From Croceicoccus sp. Ery15 (GTDB taxonomy: Bacteria; Pseudomonadota; Alphaproteobacteria; Sphingomonadales; Sphingomonadaceae): DNA of 64,000 nt. A model generated the notes under the pieces. It did not search any database and was not told where the DNA came from. It saw only the letters and a program-made list of their open reading frames with translations. A program made the position numbers and the translations under genes. The stretch is from positions 1,972,501 to 2,036,500 of the forward strand of contig NZ_CP087588.1 of assembly GCF_020985305.1 (NCBI RefSeq). Direction: 5' to 3'. Positions within the stretch are counted from its first letter, which is position 1; the number at the start of each line of letters is the position of its first letter. Positions 8,653 to 18,314 of this stretch are shown piece after piece.

Positions 8653-10803
8653 TTACTCCGCTGCCTCGTCGAGATCGGCGGGCGGCATGTTGTGGCCCAG
8701 CAGACGCAGCACGTCCGCCGCGCATTCGACCACGTTGGAACCTGGGCCATAGATGCCCTGCACGCCCGCATTGCGCAGATATTCGTAATCGCTGGGCGGG
8801 ATCACGCCGCCTGCCGTGACCTTGATGTCGCTGCGACCTGCGTCCTTCAACAGGCGGATCAGTTCGGGGATGAGCGTCTTGTGCCCAGCCGCCAGCGACG
8901 ATGCGCCGATCAGGTCGACATCGGCCTCAAGCGCCATTTCCAGCGTTTCCTGCGGCGTCTGGAACAAGGGACCGGTGGTGACGTCGAAACCCATGTCGCC
9001 AAAGGCCGACGCGATCACGTTCGCGCCGCGGTCGTGGCCGTCCTGCCCCATCTTGGCGATCATCACGCGCGGCTTGCGGCCCATACGGCGGCCCACCGCT
9101 TCGACACCATCGACCACGGCCCGATAACGGCTATCATCGGCATAGGCAGCGCCGTAAATGCCCCTAACCGGCTTTGGCATAGTGTCATAGCGGCCGAAAG
9201 CAGCCTCCATCGCATCCGAAATCTCGCCAAGGCTGGCGCGTTCGCGCGCGGCATCGACAGCCAGCGCCAGCAGGTTGCCGTCGGTCTTGGCCCCTTCGCG
9301 CAGCGCGTCCAGCGCCGCCTGACACTTCTTCTCGTCACGCGTGCTGCGCATCTTTTCCAGACGCCTGATCTGCGCCTCACGCACGGCGGTATTGTCGATG
9401 TCGAGCGTCTCGATCGGGTCTTCGTCTTTCAGGCGGAACTTGTTGACGCCGACGATCACATCTTCGCCCTTGTCGACACGTGCCTGACGGGCGGCGGCTG
9501 CTTCCTCGATCATGCCCTTGGGCCAACCGGCTGCCACGGCCTTGGCCATGCCGCCCTCGGCCTCGACCTTCTCGATGATGGCCCATGCCTCGTCCACCAG
9601 CGATTTGGTCAGCGCTTCGACGTAATAGGAGCCGCCCAGCGGATCGACGACATTGGTCATGCCGGTTTCTTCCTGCAGCACGATCTGCGTGTTGCGGGCG
9701 ATGCGGGCGGAGAAATCGGTGGGAAGCGCAATCGCCTCGTCCAGCGCATTGGTGTGGAGAGACTGCGTGCCGCCCAGCATCGCGGCCATCGCCTCGACCG
9801 TGGTGCGGATCACGTTGTTGTAGGGGTCCTGCTCGGTCAAAGACACGCCGCTGGTCTGGCAATGGGTGCGCAGCATCTTGGACCGCTCGGACTGCGCGCC
9901 CAGCTGCGTCATCGCGCGGTGCCACAAGGTGCGGGCCGCACGCAGCTTGGCCACTTCCATGAAGAAGTTCATGCCGATGGCGAAGAAGAAGCTCAGCCGC
10001 CCCGCGAACTTGTCGATATCAAGCCCGCTGGCCACGCCATATTTCACATATTCCATGCCGTCGGCGATGGTGAAGGCCAGCTCCTGCACCTGCGTCGCGC
10101 CGGCTTCCTGCATGTGATAGCCGGAGATCGAGATCGAGTTGAACTTCGGCATGTGGTCCGCCGTATAGGCGAAGATGTCGGAAATGATCCGCATCGAAGG
10201 TTCGGGCGGATAGATATAGGTGTTGCGGACCATGAACTCCTTCAGAATGTCGTTCTGGATGGTCCCGGTCAGCTGTTCTGGCTTAACCCCCTGCTCTTCC
10301 GCCGCGATGATATAGAAAGCAAGGCACGGGATCACCGCGCCGTTCATCGTCATCGACACGCTCATCTGGTCGAGCGGGATCTGGTCGAAGAGGATCTTCA
10401 TGTCCTCGACACTGTCGATGGCCACGCCCGCCTTGCCAACATCGCCGACGACGCGCGGATGGTCGCTGTCATAGCCGCGATGGGTGGCAAGGTCGAAAGC
10501 GACCGAAAGGCCCTTTTGTCCCGCGGCAAGGTTGCGGCGATAAAAGGCGTTCGATTCCTCTGCGGTCGAGAAGCCCGCATATTGGCGGATCGTCCACGGA
10601 CGGCCCGCATACATCGATGCCTTCACCCCGCGCGTGAACGGGGCAAAGCCGGGAAGGCCGGGGTCCCAGCCTTCATTGTCCGCCGCCGTGTAAAGCGGCT
10701 TGACGTCGATCCCCTCGGGCGTGTGCCAGGTCAGATCGCGGCCCTTCACTTCCTTGTCGGCGGTGGCCTGCCAGTCGGTCAGCGTCGGTTTCTTGTCACT
10801 CAT
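8653..10803 (-). CDS. scpA: Methylmalonyl-CoA mutase, single-chain type
   Basis: A 716-residue adenosylcobalamin enzyme converting (R)-methylmalonyl-CoA to succinyl-CoA. The N-terminal TIM-barrel domain has RQYAGFST (Tyr near 75), SMTMNGAV near 170, [17 protein letters not shown] near 195 and [12 protein letters not shown] near 233. The C-terminal B12-binding domain has the DGHDRG motif near 586, where His is the cobalt ligand. Both domains are in one chain and no small-subunit gene lies nearby, so it probably works without a separate beta chain. The chaperone MeaB is not encoded in the window. It sits 11 bp after echA and 7 bp before the DUF3445 gene. Confidence 0.95.
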   Translation of the reverse strand: MSDKKPTLTDWQATADKEVKGRDLTWHTPEGIDVKPLYTAADNEGWDPGLPGFAPFTRGVKASMYAGRPWTIRQYAGFSTAEESNAFYRRNLAAGQKGLSVAFDLATHRGYDSDHPRVVGDVGKAGVAIDSVEDMKILFDQIPLDQMSVSMTMNGAVIPCLAFYIIAAEEQGVKPEQLTGTIQNDILKEFMVRNTYIYPPEPSMRIISDIFAYTADHMPKFNSISISGYHMQEAGATQVQELAFTIADGMEYVKYGVASGLDIDKFAGRLSFFFAIGMNFFMEVAKLRAARTLWHRAMTQLGAQSERSKMLRTHCQTSGVSLTEQDPYNNVIRTTVEAMAAMLGGTQSLHTNALDEAIALPTDFSARIARNTQIVLQEETGMTNVVDPLGGSYYVEALTKSLVDEAWAIIEKVEAEGGMAKAVAAGWPKGMIEEAAAARQARVDKGEDVIVGVNKFRLKDEDPIETLDIDNTAVREAQIRRLEKMRSTRDEKKCQAALDALREGAKTDGNLLALAVDAARERASLGEISDAMEAAFGRYDTMPKPVRGIYGAAYADDSRYRAVVDGVEAVGRRMGRKPRVMIAKMGQDGHDRGANVIASAFGDMGFDVTTGPLFQTPQETLEMALEADVDLIGASSLAAGHKTLIPELIRLLKDAGRSDIKVTAGGVIPPSDYEYLRNAGVQGIYGPGSNVVECAADVLRLLGHNMPPADLDEAAE

Positions 10804-10814
10804 GATAAACCCTC

Positions 10815-11603
10815 TCAGCGCCCCTTGAAGATGGGGCGGCGCTTGTGCGCAAAGGCGTCCAGCGCCTCCTTGAAATCCTCGGTCCGGCCGGCGACGGACT
10901 GGTTGATGCGCTCCTGCTGCAGCATTTCAGCGAAGGTCATATCCAGTGCATCGGTCATCTGTTTGCGGATCATGCCAATCGCTTTCGCTGGCCCCTTGGT
11001 CAGCCGATGCGCGATAGCCTGAGCCTCTTCGAGCGCCGCGCCATCGTCCACGACGCGGCTGATGAGACCCATCGCCTTGGCATCGTCAGCGCTGATCTCC
11101 TCACCCAGCAGCGCCAGCTCAAGGGCGCGGGCCCTGCCCACTGCGCGAGCCACGAACCAGCTTGCGCCCATGTCGGGAACCAGGCCGATATTGACGAAGG
11201 CGAGCAGCAGAAACGCCGAACGATCCGCGACCACAATATCACCTGCGAGTGCCAGAGACATTCCCGCACCGACCGCCGGTCCGTTCATCGCAGTGATCAG
11301 GGGAATGGGAAGATCCAGCAGCTTGGAAACAAAAGGATTATAGTGCCCATCCAGCACTTCACCAAGATCCTCGGGCAAGCCCATATAGCCTGCACCATCC
11401 GAGCGGAGATCGGCCCCTGCACAGAATGAACGACCTGCGCCCGTCAGCACCAAAGCCCGCGCCCCGCCATCGACCGCCTTGTCCATGGCATCAGCCAATT
11501 CGGAAAAGACGTTTGGCGTAAGCGCATTCAGCCGGTCGGGCCGGTTGATCGCGATGGTGACCACGCCGCCATCGCGTTCGGATGTGATGAAACGATAGGA
11601 CAT
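10815..11603 (-). CDS. Enoyl-CoA hydratase/isomerase family protein (crotonase fold)
   Basis: A 262-residue crotonase-fold protein. Seen: [15 protein letters not shown] near 17, the oxyanion-hole [13 protein letters not shown] near 56, and [18 protein letters not shown] near 108. The usual catalytic Glu pair of hydratases is not obvious; VPDMGASWF near 140 has Asp/Gly there, closer to isomerase (PaaG/PaaJ-like) subgroups. ATG 11603 overlaps the mce stop by one base (TGATG) and is preferred over a TTG one codon earlier. In this operon it may feed odd-chain or branched acyl-CoA into propionyl-CoA, but the exact substrate is an inference. Confidence 0.85.
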   Translation of the reverse strand: MSYRFITSERDGGVVTIAINRPDRLNALTPNVFSELADAMDKAVDGGARALVLTGAGRSFCAGADLRSDGAGYMGLPEDLGEVLDGHYNPFVSKLLDLPIPLITAMNGPAVGAGMSLALAGDIVVADRSAFLLLAFVNIGLVPDMGASWFVARAVGRARALELALLGEEISADDAKAMGLISRVVDDGAALEEAQAIAHRLTKGPAKAIGMIRKQMTDALDMTFAEMLQQERINQSVAGRTEDFKEALDAFAHKRRPIFKGR

Positions 11604-12064
11604 CAATGCGCCTCTTCGGGGGTTTCCATGATTTCGGTTAGCATGCCCATCATGTCCTTGGGATGCACGAAGAAGATCGGCGTGCCATGCGCACCGATCC
11701 GCGTCGGGCCCAGAATGCGCTTGCCGATGCCATCGAAATAGGCGCGCGCCTCTTCGATATCCGGCACTTCAAAGCAAACGTGATGCTGCCCGCCCAGCGG
11801 GTTCTTGGCGATGAAGCCCGCGACGGGCGAATTTCCGTCGAGCGGCGACAGCAGTTCGACCTGCGTGCCTGCGGTGCCGTTCCCGTCTTCTCCGTTTCCG
11901 GGCGTATGGACGAAACACACTTTCACGCCCTGCTCCGGCATGTCGAACGGCTCGGTCACAACCGATGCGCCCATCACGTCGCAGTAATGCGCGATGGCGG
12001 CATCCATGTCCGGCACGGCATAGCCGAGGTGGTTCATCCGTCCCAAGGTGAATGCGGGTTTCAT
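11603..12064 (-). CDS. mce: Methylmalonyl-CoA epimerase
   Basis: A 153-residue VOC-fold enzyme that interconverts the (S) and (R) forms of methylmalonyl-CoA between PccAB and the mutase. Metal ligands expected for Mce are visible: His in RMNHLGYAV near 12, His in GGQHHVCFEV near 93, and Glu in GMLTEIME near 144. Length and motifs fit the family. It lies 10 bp after osmC and overlaps the next gene by one base. Its presence together with pccA, pccB and scpA makes the pathway assignment secure. Confidence 0.92.
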   Translation of the reverse strand: MKPAFTLGRMNHLGYAVPDMDAAIAHYCDVMGASVVTEPFDMPEQGVKVCFVHTPGNGEDGNGTAGTQVELLSPLDGNSPVAGFIAKNPLGGQHHVCFEVPDIEEARAYFDGIGKRILGPTRIGAHGTPIFFVHPKDMMGMLTEIMETPEEAH

Positions 12065-12074
12065 GACTAAGCCC

Positions 12075-12542
12075 TCAAATAATCGGTTCGATGGTCATCG
12101 CGCTCTTCAGGCTATTCGCGATGATGCAGCTTTTATGCGCCTTGTGGTGAAGGTTTTCGACCTCCTCTGCATCAGGCAGTTTGTCGCCGGTAAAGGCAGC
12201 GTGCGGGCGCATTACGATGGTCGACACCCACGGATCGCCCGCCTCGTTCTTCTCGACCTCGCCCACCGGATTATCCTCGTAGGAAGAGATCGAGAAACCC
12301 GCCTTGGCCGCATAGGCAAGGAAGTAAAGCATATGACAGCTTGCCGCCGCAGCCAGCAGCGCCTCTTCGGGATCGACCGCGCTTTCGTCGATCAGCGCGG
12401 CAGGCAGATAGCCCGGCGCCGCGCTGCCCGGCACTTTCGCTCCGCCGTCGAAGCTCCACACATGGGCGCGGCTGTATTTGTTGCTCGGAAAATCTTCCCC
12501 TTCGGAAATTTCCCAGCGGACTTTGGCGGTGTAGTCAGCCAT
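12075..12542 (-). CDS. OsmC-family peroxidase-like protein
   Basis: A 155-residue OsmC/Ohr superfamily protein. The two redox cysteines of the family are present in contexts AAAASCHML near 90 and AHKSCIIANS near 139, with DPEEALLA ahead of the first. Family members reduce organic or lipid hydroperoxides using thiols. It is the second gene of the propionate operon, 14 bp after pccB and 10 bp before mce. A link between hydroperoxide removal and acyl-CoA metabolism is plausible but not shown by the sequence. The Ohr and OsmC subgroups cannot be separated with confidence here. Confidence 0.85.
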   Translation of the reverse strand: MADYTAKVRWEISEGEDFPSNKYSRAHVWSFDGGAKVPGSAAPGYLPAALIDESAVDPEEALLAAAASCHMLYFLAYAAKAGFSISSYEDNPVGEVEKNEAGDPWVSTIVMRPHAAFTGDKLPDAEEVENLHHKAHKSCIIANSLKSAMTIEPII

Positions 12543-12556
12543 CGAAAAGCATTCCC

Positions 12557-14089
12557 TTAGAGCGGGATATTGTCGTGCTTTTTCCAGGGATTCTCCAGCT
12601 CCTTGTTCCGCAACTTGCGCAGGCCCAGCGCGATGCGGCGGCGGGTGGAGTGAGGCATGATAACCTCGTCGATAAAGCCCTTGGACGCGGCCACGAAGGG
12701 GTTGGCGAAGCGGTCTTCATATTCCTTGGTCTTGGCCGCGATCTTGTCCGGATCGTCGCGGTCCTGCCGGAAGATGATCTCCACCGCGCCCTTAGCGCCC
12801 ATCACCGCGATTTCGGCGGTGGGCCAAGCGTAGTTGAGATCGCCGCGCAGATGCTTTGACGCCATCACGTCATAGGCCCCGCCATAGGCCTTGCGGGTGA
12901 TGACGGTGATCTTGGGCACGGTCGCCTCGGCATAGGCGAACAGCAGTTTCGCGCCATGCTTGATGATGCCATTATGTTCCTGATCGGTGCCGGGAAGGAA
13001 GCCCGGAACGTCGACGAAGGTCAGGATCGGAATGCCGAATGCATCGCAGAAGCGCACGAAACGCGCGGCCTTTTTCGACGAATTGATGTCGAGCACGCCT
13101 GCCAGCACCATTGGCTGGTTGGCGACGATCCCCACGGTCCGCCCTTCGACCCGGCCGAAACCGCAGATGATGTTCGCGGCATGCTTGGGCTGCACTTCGA
13201 AAAAGTCGCCTTCGTCCACCACCTTCCGAATGACTTCGTGCATGTCATAGGGCTGGTTGGCCGATGCCGGAATGATCGTATCCAGGCTGTCTTCCAGCCG
13301 GTCCCACGGGTCGCTGGTGGGGCGTTCGGGGATTTCGTCGCGGTTCGACAGCGGCAGATAATCGATGAAATCGCGCGCCTGCAACAGCGCCACAATGTCG
13401 TTCTCGCACGCTAGATCGGCGACGCTGGTCTTGGTGGTATGGGTCGACGCACCGCCCAGCTCTTCCTGCGTCACAACCTCGTTCGTCACCGTCTTGACCA
13501 CGTCGGGGCCGGTCACGAACATATACGAGCTGTCCTCTACCATGAAGATGAAATCGGTCATTGCGGGGGAATAAACCGCACCGCCCGCGCAGGGGCCCAT
13601 GATCAGCGACAATTGCGGCACCACGCCCGATGCCAGCACATTGCGCTGGAACACTTCGGCATAGCCACCCAGCGAGGCGACACCTTCCTGAATACGTGCG
13701 CCGCCGCTGTCGTTCAGGCCGATGACGGGCGCGCCGACTTTCAGCGCGGCATCCATCACCTTGCAGATCTTTTGCGCGTGGCGTTCGGACAGCGAACCGC
13801 CGAAGACGGTGAAATCCTGGCTGAACACATAGACCAGCCGACCGTTGATCGTGCCCGATCCGGTGACCACGCCGTCACCGGGGATGTGACCCTCGTCCAT
13901 GCCGAAATCGACGCAATTATGCTCGACATACATGTCCAGCTCTTCGAACGATCCGGCATCGAGCAGCACGTCAAGCCTCTCTCGGGCAGTAAGCTTGCCC
14001 TTGGCGTGCTGGGCATCGATGCGTTTCTGGCCACCTCCCAGATGGGCGGCGGCGCGGCGACGTTCGACTTCGGCGATATTGGCAGACAT
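12557..14089 (-). CDS. pccB: Propionyl-CoA carboxylase beta subunit (carboxyltransferase)
   Basis: A 510-residue acyl-CoA carboxyltransferase, first gene of the propionate operon. It opens with [13 protein letters not shown] and has [16 protein letters not shown] near 30, [14 protein letters not shown] near 90, the oxyanion-hole stretches [12 protein letters not shown] near 130 and [12 protein letters not shown] near 173, and the C-terminal domain with [17 protein letters not shown] and [11 protein letters not shown]. These are standard PccB features. The open frame continues 233 residues upstream with no protein-like sequence, so ATG 14089 is taken as the start. Two TTTGCAAA boxes for ScfR lie 109-140 bp upstream. 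Confidence 0.95.
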   Translation of the reverse strand: MSANIAEVERRRAAAHLGGGQKRIDAQHAKGKLTARERLDVLLDAGSFEELDMYVEHNCVDFGMDEGHIPGDGVVTGSGTINGRLVYVFSQDFTVFGGSLSERHAQKICKVMDAALKVGAPVIGLNDSGGARIQEGVASLGGYAEVFQRNVLASGVVPQLSLIMGPCAGGAVYSPAMTDFIFMVEDSSYMFVTGPDVVKTVTNEVVTQEELGGASTHTTKTSVADLACENDIVALLQARDFIDYLPLSNRDEIPERPTSDPWDRLEDSLDTIIPASANQPYDMHEVIRKVVDEGDFFEVQPKHAANIICGFGRVEGRTVGIVANQPMVLAGVLDINSSKKAARFVRFCDAFGIPILTFVDVPGFLPGTDQEHNGIIKHGAKLLFAYAEATVPKITVITRKAYGGAYDVMASKHLRGDLNYAWPTAEIAVMGAKGAVEIIFRQDRDDPDKIAAKTKEYEDRFANPFVAASKGFIDEVIMPHSTRRRIALGLRKLRNKELENPWKKHDNIPL

Positions 14090-14170
14090 TGCGGACGAGG
14101 GCCCCTCTCCATGGTGCTTACGGGTTGCGAAGACGGCAGGCGCCGCCGTCTTGCCAGATTGCCTATTGCT

Positions 14171-14230
14171 GTCAGCAAATTGCAAGTCCAATGCGAATTT
14201 GCAAAATCGTGGCGGCGGGTTTTGCAAAAC
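14171..14230. promoter_or_regulatory. ScfR/PccR operator: TTTGCAAA boxes between pccB and scfR
   Basis: Between the divergent pccB and scfR starts there are two exact TTTGCAAA palindromes, at 14198-14205 and 14221-14228 (the second extended to TTTTGCAAAA, 14220-14229), and two degenerate TGCAA/TGCGA cores at 14181 and 14192. From memory, PccR of Rhodobacter binds paired TTTGCAAA sites at pccB, so these are the expected operator. Spacing between the two exact boxes is 15 bp, longer than the 4 bp I recall for PccR; the upstream degenerate core is closer to the first box. Confidence 0.7.
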
Positions 14231-14256
14231 CGCTGTCACCGCGTTACGAAAGCGCG

Positions 14257-15663
14257 ATGAACCGACCGCAACGCATCTTTGCCGGCAAGACCCTGCGCGC
14301 CCTGCGCGGACGGCGGACCATGCGACAGGCCGAGATGGCGGCAAGGCTGGGCATTTCGGTTTCCTATCTTTCGCAGCTGGAAAGCGACGACCGCCCGCTG
14401 ACCCCGCCACTGATCGCCGCGCTGACGCGGCATTTCGATTTGCGGCTCGACGATCTGGGCGGCGACAGTTCGGACAAGCGGGCAGAGGCCCTGCGCCGCG
14501 CCGCATCCGATCCGATCTTTGCCGAGCCGCTGGGAGAGGATGCCGCCGCCCGCGCCGTGCGCCAGCAGCCGCATCTGGCCGAGCGTTTCGTCGCGCTGCA
14601 TGCCGCGTACCGGCAAGCGGGCGAGCGCTTGCAAATGCTGGACGAGGCGCTGGAATCGGGCGAAACCGCGCAATCGGGTCGCTTGCCGTGGGAAGAAGTG
14701 CGCGACTGGTTCCACGGCGCAGGCAATTACATCCACACGCTGGATCGCGGGGCAGAGGATCTGGCCGCGCGCATTGCCGATGGTGCACCGCCGCTGACCG
14801 AAGCGGCCTTGCTGCGCTTTGCGGAAAGGCTGGGCCTGAATGTCACGCAGGGCGAAGGCGGGCTGCGGCATTACGATGCGGCGCGTCATGCACTCACCCT
14901 CGATCCCGCGCAGCCTGCCGAAACCCGGCGGTTTCAACTGGCGTGGCAATTGGCGGGGATCGCGCTGGCCGATGAAATCGCGCTGGTCACCCGCCAGTCG
15001 GGGCTGGCTTCGGCAGGAGCGCGGCAATTGTTGCGCATCGGGCTGGGCAATTACGCGGCCGGTGCCTTGTTGATGCCCTATGAACGGTTTCGCGCTGCGG
15101 CGCTGGCCGAACGGCACGACATCGACCGCTTGCGCCAGCGTTTCGCGGTCAGCTTCGAACAGGCCTGCCACCGGCTGTCGACGCTGCAACGCGAAGGGGC
15201 GCGGGGCATTCCGTTCTTTTTCTGCCGCGTCGACATGGCGGGCAACATCACCAAGCGCCATTCGGCGACGCCGCTGCAATTCGCGCGTTTCGGCGGGGCC
15301 TGCCCGCTGTGGATCGTGCACGAGGCGGTGGCGATCCCCGACCGCATATTGACGCAGCTGGCCGAAACGCCAGACGGAGTTCGCTATGTGTCGATGGCCA
15401 AGGGGCTGGTGAAACCTTCGGGAAGCTATGCCCGCCCGCCCCGCCGCTTTGCCGTGGCGCTTGGCTGCGAGGCGAAGGATGCCGGCGACTTCATCTATGC
15501 CGACGGTCTGGACGTCACGGCACGCGGCGCGGCGACACCCATCGGCATTTCCTGCCGTCTTTGCCCCCGCGAGAACTGCGACCAGCGCGCCTTTCCGCCG
15601 GGCGACCGCGCCATCGTCGTCGATCCGGGCGGGCGCGGCGTGGTGCCCTATCGCATCGGTTGA
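14257..15663 (+). CDS. Short-chain fatty acyl regulator (ScfR/PccR type), HTH plus IrrE-like domain
   Basis: A 468-residue transcription regulator. Residues 8-65 are an XRE helix-turn-helix ([21 protein letters not shown]). The middle has an ImmA/IrrE-like segment ([18 protein letters not shown] near 225), where the HExxH motif of the peptidase is not preserved. The C-terminal DUF2083 region has conserved cysteines in [15 protein letters not shown] near 432. This is the ScfR architecture: family members sense short-chain acyl-CoA and control propionate or acetate assimilation. It diverges from the pcc operon and the operator above lies between them. ATG 14257 is right before the HTH. An activator or repressor role cannot be read from sequence. 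Confidence 0.9.
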   Translation: MNRPQRIFAGKTLRALRGRRTMRQAEMAARLGISVSYLSQLESDDRPLTPPLIAALTRHFDLRLDDLGGDSSDKRAEALRRAASDPIFAEPLGEDAAARAVRQQPHLAERFVALHAAYRQAGERLQMLDEALESGETAQSGRLPWEEVRDWFHGAGNYIHTLDRGAEDLAARIADGAPPLTEAALLRFAERLGLNVTQGEGGLRHYDAARHALTLDPAQPAETRRFQLAWQLAGIALADEIALVTRQSGLASAGARQLLRIGLGNYAAGALLMPYERFRAAALAERHDIDRLRQRFAVSFEQACHRLSTLQREGARGIPFFFCRVDMAGNITKRHSATPLQFARFGGACPLWIVHEAVAIPDRILTQLAETPDGVRYVSMAKGLVKPSGSYARPPRRFAVALGCEAKDAGDFIYADGLDVTARGAATPIGISCRLCPRENCDQRAFPPGDRAIVVDPGGRGVVPYRIG

Positions 15664-15735
15664 GGCTGCAAGCGACCGGAGAAATCGAACAACGAGAAAG
15701 GGCCGCCTGCGCTGCATGGCAGCGAACAGGCCTGC

Positions 15736-16515
15736 CTAGATCGCGGTCAGCACCACATAGGCCCCGATGGCGATCACCAGCACGGCAAAGCCGCGCTCCA
15801 ACAATCCCTTGCGGCTTGCCAGCACGCGGCCCAGCGCGATCCCGCCGACCGTGCCGATGGCCCCGCCCGCGATCAGCCAGAAGGTGACGGCCCAGTCCAC
15901 AAGGCCAGACGCCGCATAGCTTGCCGCCGTGGTCGCCCCCAGCGCGGTGATGACCACCAGGGACGTGCCGATGGCATAAGCAATCGGCATGGCGGTCGCC
16001 GCGATCAGCCCCGGCACGATCAGGAAACCGCCGCCAATCCCGAAAAAGCCCGCCGCCAGCCCCGTGCCCAGACCGATGGGGACAAGGCGCGGCAACAGCG
16101 CGGCCGCACTCTCGCGCGTCAGCCTTACGTCGGGCCGGTCCGCGCCCTTGCGTCCGCGCAGCATGGCCAGGCCCACGCCCAGCATCAAAAGGCCGAACAG
16201 CGCCAGCAGGCGATCGGCATCGACGGCCTTGCCCAGTTCGGCCCCCAGCGCCGCGCCCGCCGTGCCCGCCAGCGCGAACACGCCCGCACAGCGCCATTTC
16301 ACCCGGCCCGCGCGCGCATGGCCAATCAGGCTGGCCAGCGCATTGGCCGATACCGCCACCGCCGCCGTGCCGATGGCGGCATGGGTCGATCCCACACCCA
16401 CCACATAGACCAGCAGCGGCACGGCAAGGATCGATCCGCCCCCGCCCACCAGGCCAAGGATCAGCCCGATGGCCCCGCCCGATGACAGTGCGGCGATGAT
16501 GGTGATCCAGGCCAT
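15736..16515 (-). CDS. Sulfite exporter TauE/SafE family permease
   Basis: A 259-residue integral membrane protein with about eight hydrophobic segments in two repeats. The family glycine signatures are visible: ILGLVGGGGSILAVPLL near 17 and GFFGIGGGFLIVPGL near 160. TauE/SafE proteins move sulfite, sulfoacetate or related sulfur anions. It is 6 bp downstream of the rhodanese gene and in the same operon as the ArsR regulator, so export of sulfite or thiosulfate formed by sulfide/persulfide oxidation is a reasonable job. It converges on scfR with a 72-bp gap. Confidence 0.85.
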   Translation of the reverse strand: MAWITIIAALSSGGAIGLILGLVGGGGSILAVPLLVYVVGVGSTHAAIGTAAVAVSANALASLIGHARAGRVKWRCAGVFALAGTAGAALGAELGKAVDADRLLALFGLLMLGVGLAMLRGRKGADRPDVRLTRESAAALLPRLVPIGLGTGLAAGFFGIGGGFLIVPGLIAATAMPIAYAIGTSLVVITALGATTAASYAASGLVDWAVTFWLIAGGAIGTVGGIALGRVLASRKGLLERGFAVLVIAIGAYVVLTAI

Positions 16516-16521
16516 GGCGGA

Positions 16522-17043
16522 TCAAGCTGCGGCGCGGCGGTTCCACGGCATCACGGCCAGCAAATGCGCCATGCCGCACCATCCGGTCACGCCCGCCATC
16601 ACCAGCCCCGCGCCGACGAAACCCGCAATGCCGAAGAATGCAGGAGCGACCAGAAGCCCCAGCAAAACGCCCAGCAGCACCAGCGAACCGGCGGCGATCT
16701 GCACCTGCCGGATGAGTTCGATAGGCTGCGACCGATCCGCTTCAACCGGCAGGCCCGCCTTGCGCCATGCGTCGATCCCGCCTTCGAGCAGGAACGCCTC
16801 GCAACCGCGCGTCTGGGCGGACAGTTGCGATGCATTGGCGGCGGTGCGCATTCCCGAACGGCAATGGAAGATCACCGGCCCGCCATCCGTGGGCAGTTCG
16901 CCCAGCCGGTCCAGCGGCACATGGACCGCGCCCGGAATATGTTCGCGGGCAAATTCGTCGGCCCCGCGAATATCGACAAGGCAGGCGCCCGCGGCGATGG
17001 CCGCGCGCGCATCGGCGGGAGAGAGAGTCGTCAGTTTCGTCAT
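16522..17043 (-). CDS. Membrane-anchored rhodanese (YgaP-like: rhodanese + DUF2892)
   Basis: A 173-residue protein with an N-terminal rhodanese domain (residues 5-105) and a C-terminal DUF2892 membrane hairpin (two hydrophobic segments, about 115-160). The active-site loop HCRSGMRT carries the catalytic Cys near 62. YgaP-type proteins transfer sulfane sulfur at the membrane. The start ATG 17043 is 4 bp after the ArsR stop, so these genes are co-transcribed. The open frame upstream of this ATG overlaps the repressor and is not protein-like. The setting (BigR-like repressor, TauE, Blh) supports a role in sulfide/persulfide handling. Confidence 0.88.
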   Translation of the reverse strand: MTKLTTLSPADARAAIAAGACLVDIRGADEFAREHIPGAVHVPLDRLGELPTDGGPVIFHCRSGMRTAANASQLSAQTRGCEAFLLEGGIDAWRKAGLPVEADRSQPIELIRQVQIAAGSLVLLGVLLGLLVAPAFFGIAGFVGAGLVMAGVTGWCGMAHLLAVMPWNRRAAA

Positions 17044-17047
17044 CGCA

Positions 17048-17362
17048 TCAATCCTCGCAATATAAGGCATGGAGCGTGCCGAGCAGCGTTTCGACACGCG
17101 GATCGGCGATGCGATACCAAAGCGTCTGGCTCTCGCGCCGGAAGGCCACCAGCCCCTCGTCGCGCATTTTGGCCAGATGCTGCGAACAGGCCGAAGAAGA
17201 CAGGCCAACCGCCTGCGCCAGATCGCCCACGTTCATCTCGCCCCGCTCGACCAGCCTGCACAGCAGCATCAGCCGCCGGACATTGCCGATAGCCTTCAAA
17301 ATTTCGGCCACATCGCCCGCTTTCGCTTCGAAACTGACAAGATCCATCGGGGTCTTGAGCAT
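17048..17362 (-). CDS. BigR/SqrR-like ArsR-family persulfide-sensing repressor
   Basis: A 104-residue winged-helix ArsR protein. HTH: VGDLAQAVGLSSSACSQHLAKM, near 45-66. Three cysteines are at 35 (LMLLCRL), 59 (in the recognition helix) and 102 (LHALYCED). C35 and C102 match the cysteine pair that in BigR and SqrR forms a disulfide or polysulfide bridge and releases DNA; classic arsenic-type CVC is absent. It heads a three-gene operon with rhodanese and TauE and diverges from the Blh-type gene, the arrangement known for bigR-blh. Assignment as a sulfide/persulfide sensor is inference from cysteines plus neighbours. Confidence 0.8.
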   Translation of the reverse strand: MLKTPMDLVSFEAKAGDVAEILKAIGNVRRLMLLCRLVERGEMNVGDLAQAVGLSSSACSQHLAKMRDEGLVAFRRESQTLWYRIADPRVETLLGTLHALYCED

Positions 17363-17373
17363 TGCGTTACTCC

Positions 17374-17410
17374 ATTAGGTATTGCTAATTTAGTATATAA
17401 TAATATATAG
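17374..17410. promoter_or_regulatory. AT-rich operator/promoter between the ArsR regulator and blh
   Basis: The 72-bp divergent gap contains a 37-bp stretch of very high A+T. It holds overlapping inverted repeats: ATTAG-GTATTG-CTAAT (17374-17389) and CTAA-T-TTAG (17385-17393), followed by TATATAATAATATATA. BigR-type repressors bind AT-rich palindromes between bigR and blh. Likely promoters for both directions lie here. Confidence 0.6.
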
Positions 17411-17434
17411 TCAAGCGAAGAACGGAGCGACCAT

Positions 17435-18310
17435 ATGACCCAGCCTATTATCGAGGCGTTTTTCGACGAACCGACCAATACGATCAGCTATCTGCTGGGC
17501 GACCCCGCCACACGAACGGCTGCCGTGATCGATCCGGTACTGGATTTCGATCTGGCCAGCGGCGAGGCAGACTTCGCCTCGGCCGAGCGCATCCTACAAT
17601 TTGCGCAGGACCATGACTGGCGCATCGAAATGGTGCTGGAAACCCACGCCCATGCCGATCATCTGTCGGCCGCCCCGTTCTTTAAAACGAAGACCGACGC
17701 ATGGATCGGGATCGGCGCGCATATACGCGATGTGCAGCGAATTTTCCGGCCCATTTTCGCCATGACCGATCTGCAGACCGACGGTTCCGACTTCGACCGA
17801 TTGTTCGACGACGGCGAGCGTTTCGCGGTGGGCGAGCTGACCGTGACAGCCATGCACGTACCGGGCCATACGCCTGCCGACATGGCCTATCTGGTGGACG
17901 ACACGGCGTTCGTGGGCGACACCCTGTTCATGCCCGATTACGGCACTGCCCGCGCCGATTTTCCCGGCGGCGACGCGCGCACTCTCTATCGCTCGATCCG
18001 CAGGCTGCTGACCCTGCCCGATGATACACGCCTGTTCCTGTGCCACGATTACAAGGCGCCGGGGCGCGAGGATTATCGCTGGGAAACGACCATCGGCGAA
18101 CAGCGGCGGTCAAGCGTCCATGTGCATGACGGTGTAAGCGAGGACGAATTCGTCGCCATGCGCGAAGCGCGCGACGCGGGGCTGGCGGTGCCGCGCCTGC
18201 TGTTGCCGTCGATCCAGGTCAATATCCGCGCAGGCCGCTTTGCCGAGGCCGAAGCGAATGGCGTGCAGTATTTGCGGATACCGGTGAAATGGAAGGGAGC
18301 GCGGCTCTGA
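17435..18310 (+). CDS. blh: Blh/persulfide-dioxygenase-like metallo-beta-lactamase-fold hydrolase
   Basis: A 291-residue MBL-fold protein. Metal site: THAHADH at residues 70-76, His in HVPGHTPADM near 146, Asp in FVGDTLFMPDYG near 167, and HDYKAPG near 204. PDYGTAR next to the Asp is typical of the ETHE1/Blh group, which uses one iron to oxidise glutathione persulfide to sulfite. A GGAG lies 7 bases before ATG 17435. Divergent from the BigR-like repressor. Together with the rhodanese and TauE it would oxidise persulfide and export the product. It converges on gor with a 4-bp gap. Confidence 0.85.
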   Translation: MTQPIIEAFFDEPTNTISYLLGDPATRTAAVIDPVLDFDLASGEADFASAERILQFAQDHDWRIEMVLETHAHADHLSAAPFFKTKTDAWIGIGAHIRDVQRIFRPIFAMTDLQTDGSDFDRLFDDGERFAVGELTVTAMHVPGHTPADMAYLVDDTAFVGDTLFMPDYGTARADFPGGDARTLYRSIRRLLTLPDDTRLFLCHDYKAPGREDYRWETTIGEQRRSSVHVHDGVSEDEFVAMREARDAGLAVPRLLLPSIQVNIRAGRFAEAEANGVQYLRIPVKWKGARL

Positions 18311-18314
18311 CCCG

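Noticed and set aside
8380..11022. Plus-strand open frame (880 codons) opposite scpA
   Set aside because: Antisense shadow of the mutase; no protein features.
14090..14788. N-terminal extension of pccB by 233 residues
   Set aside because: Runs through the regulatory region and antisense to scfR, and has no similarity to the family N-terminus, which begins at ATG 14089.
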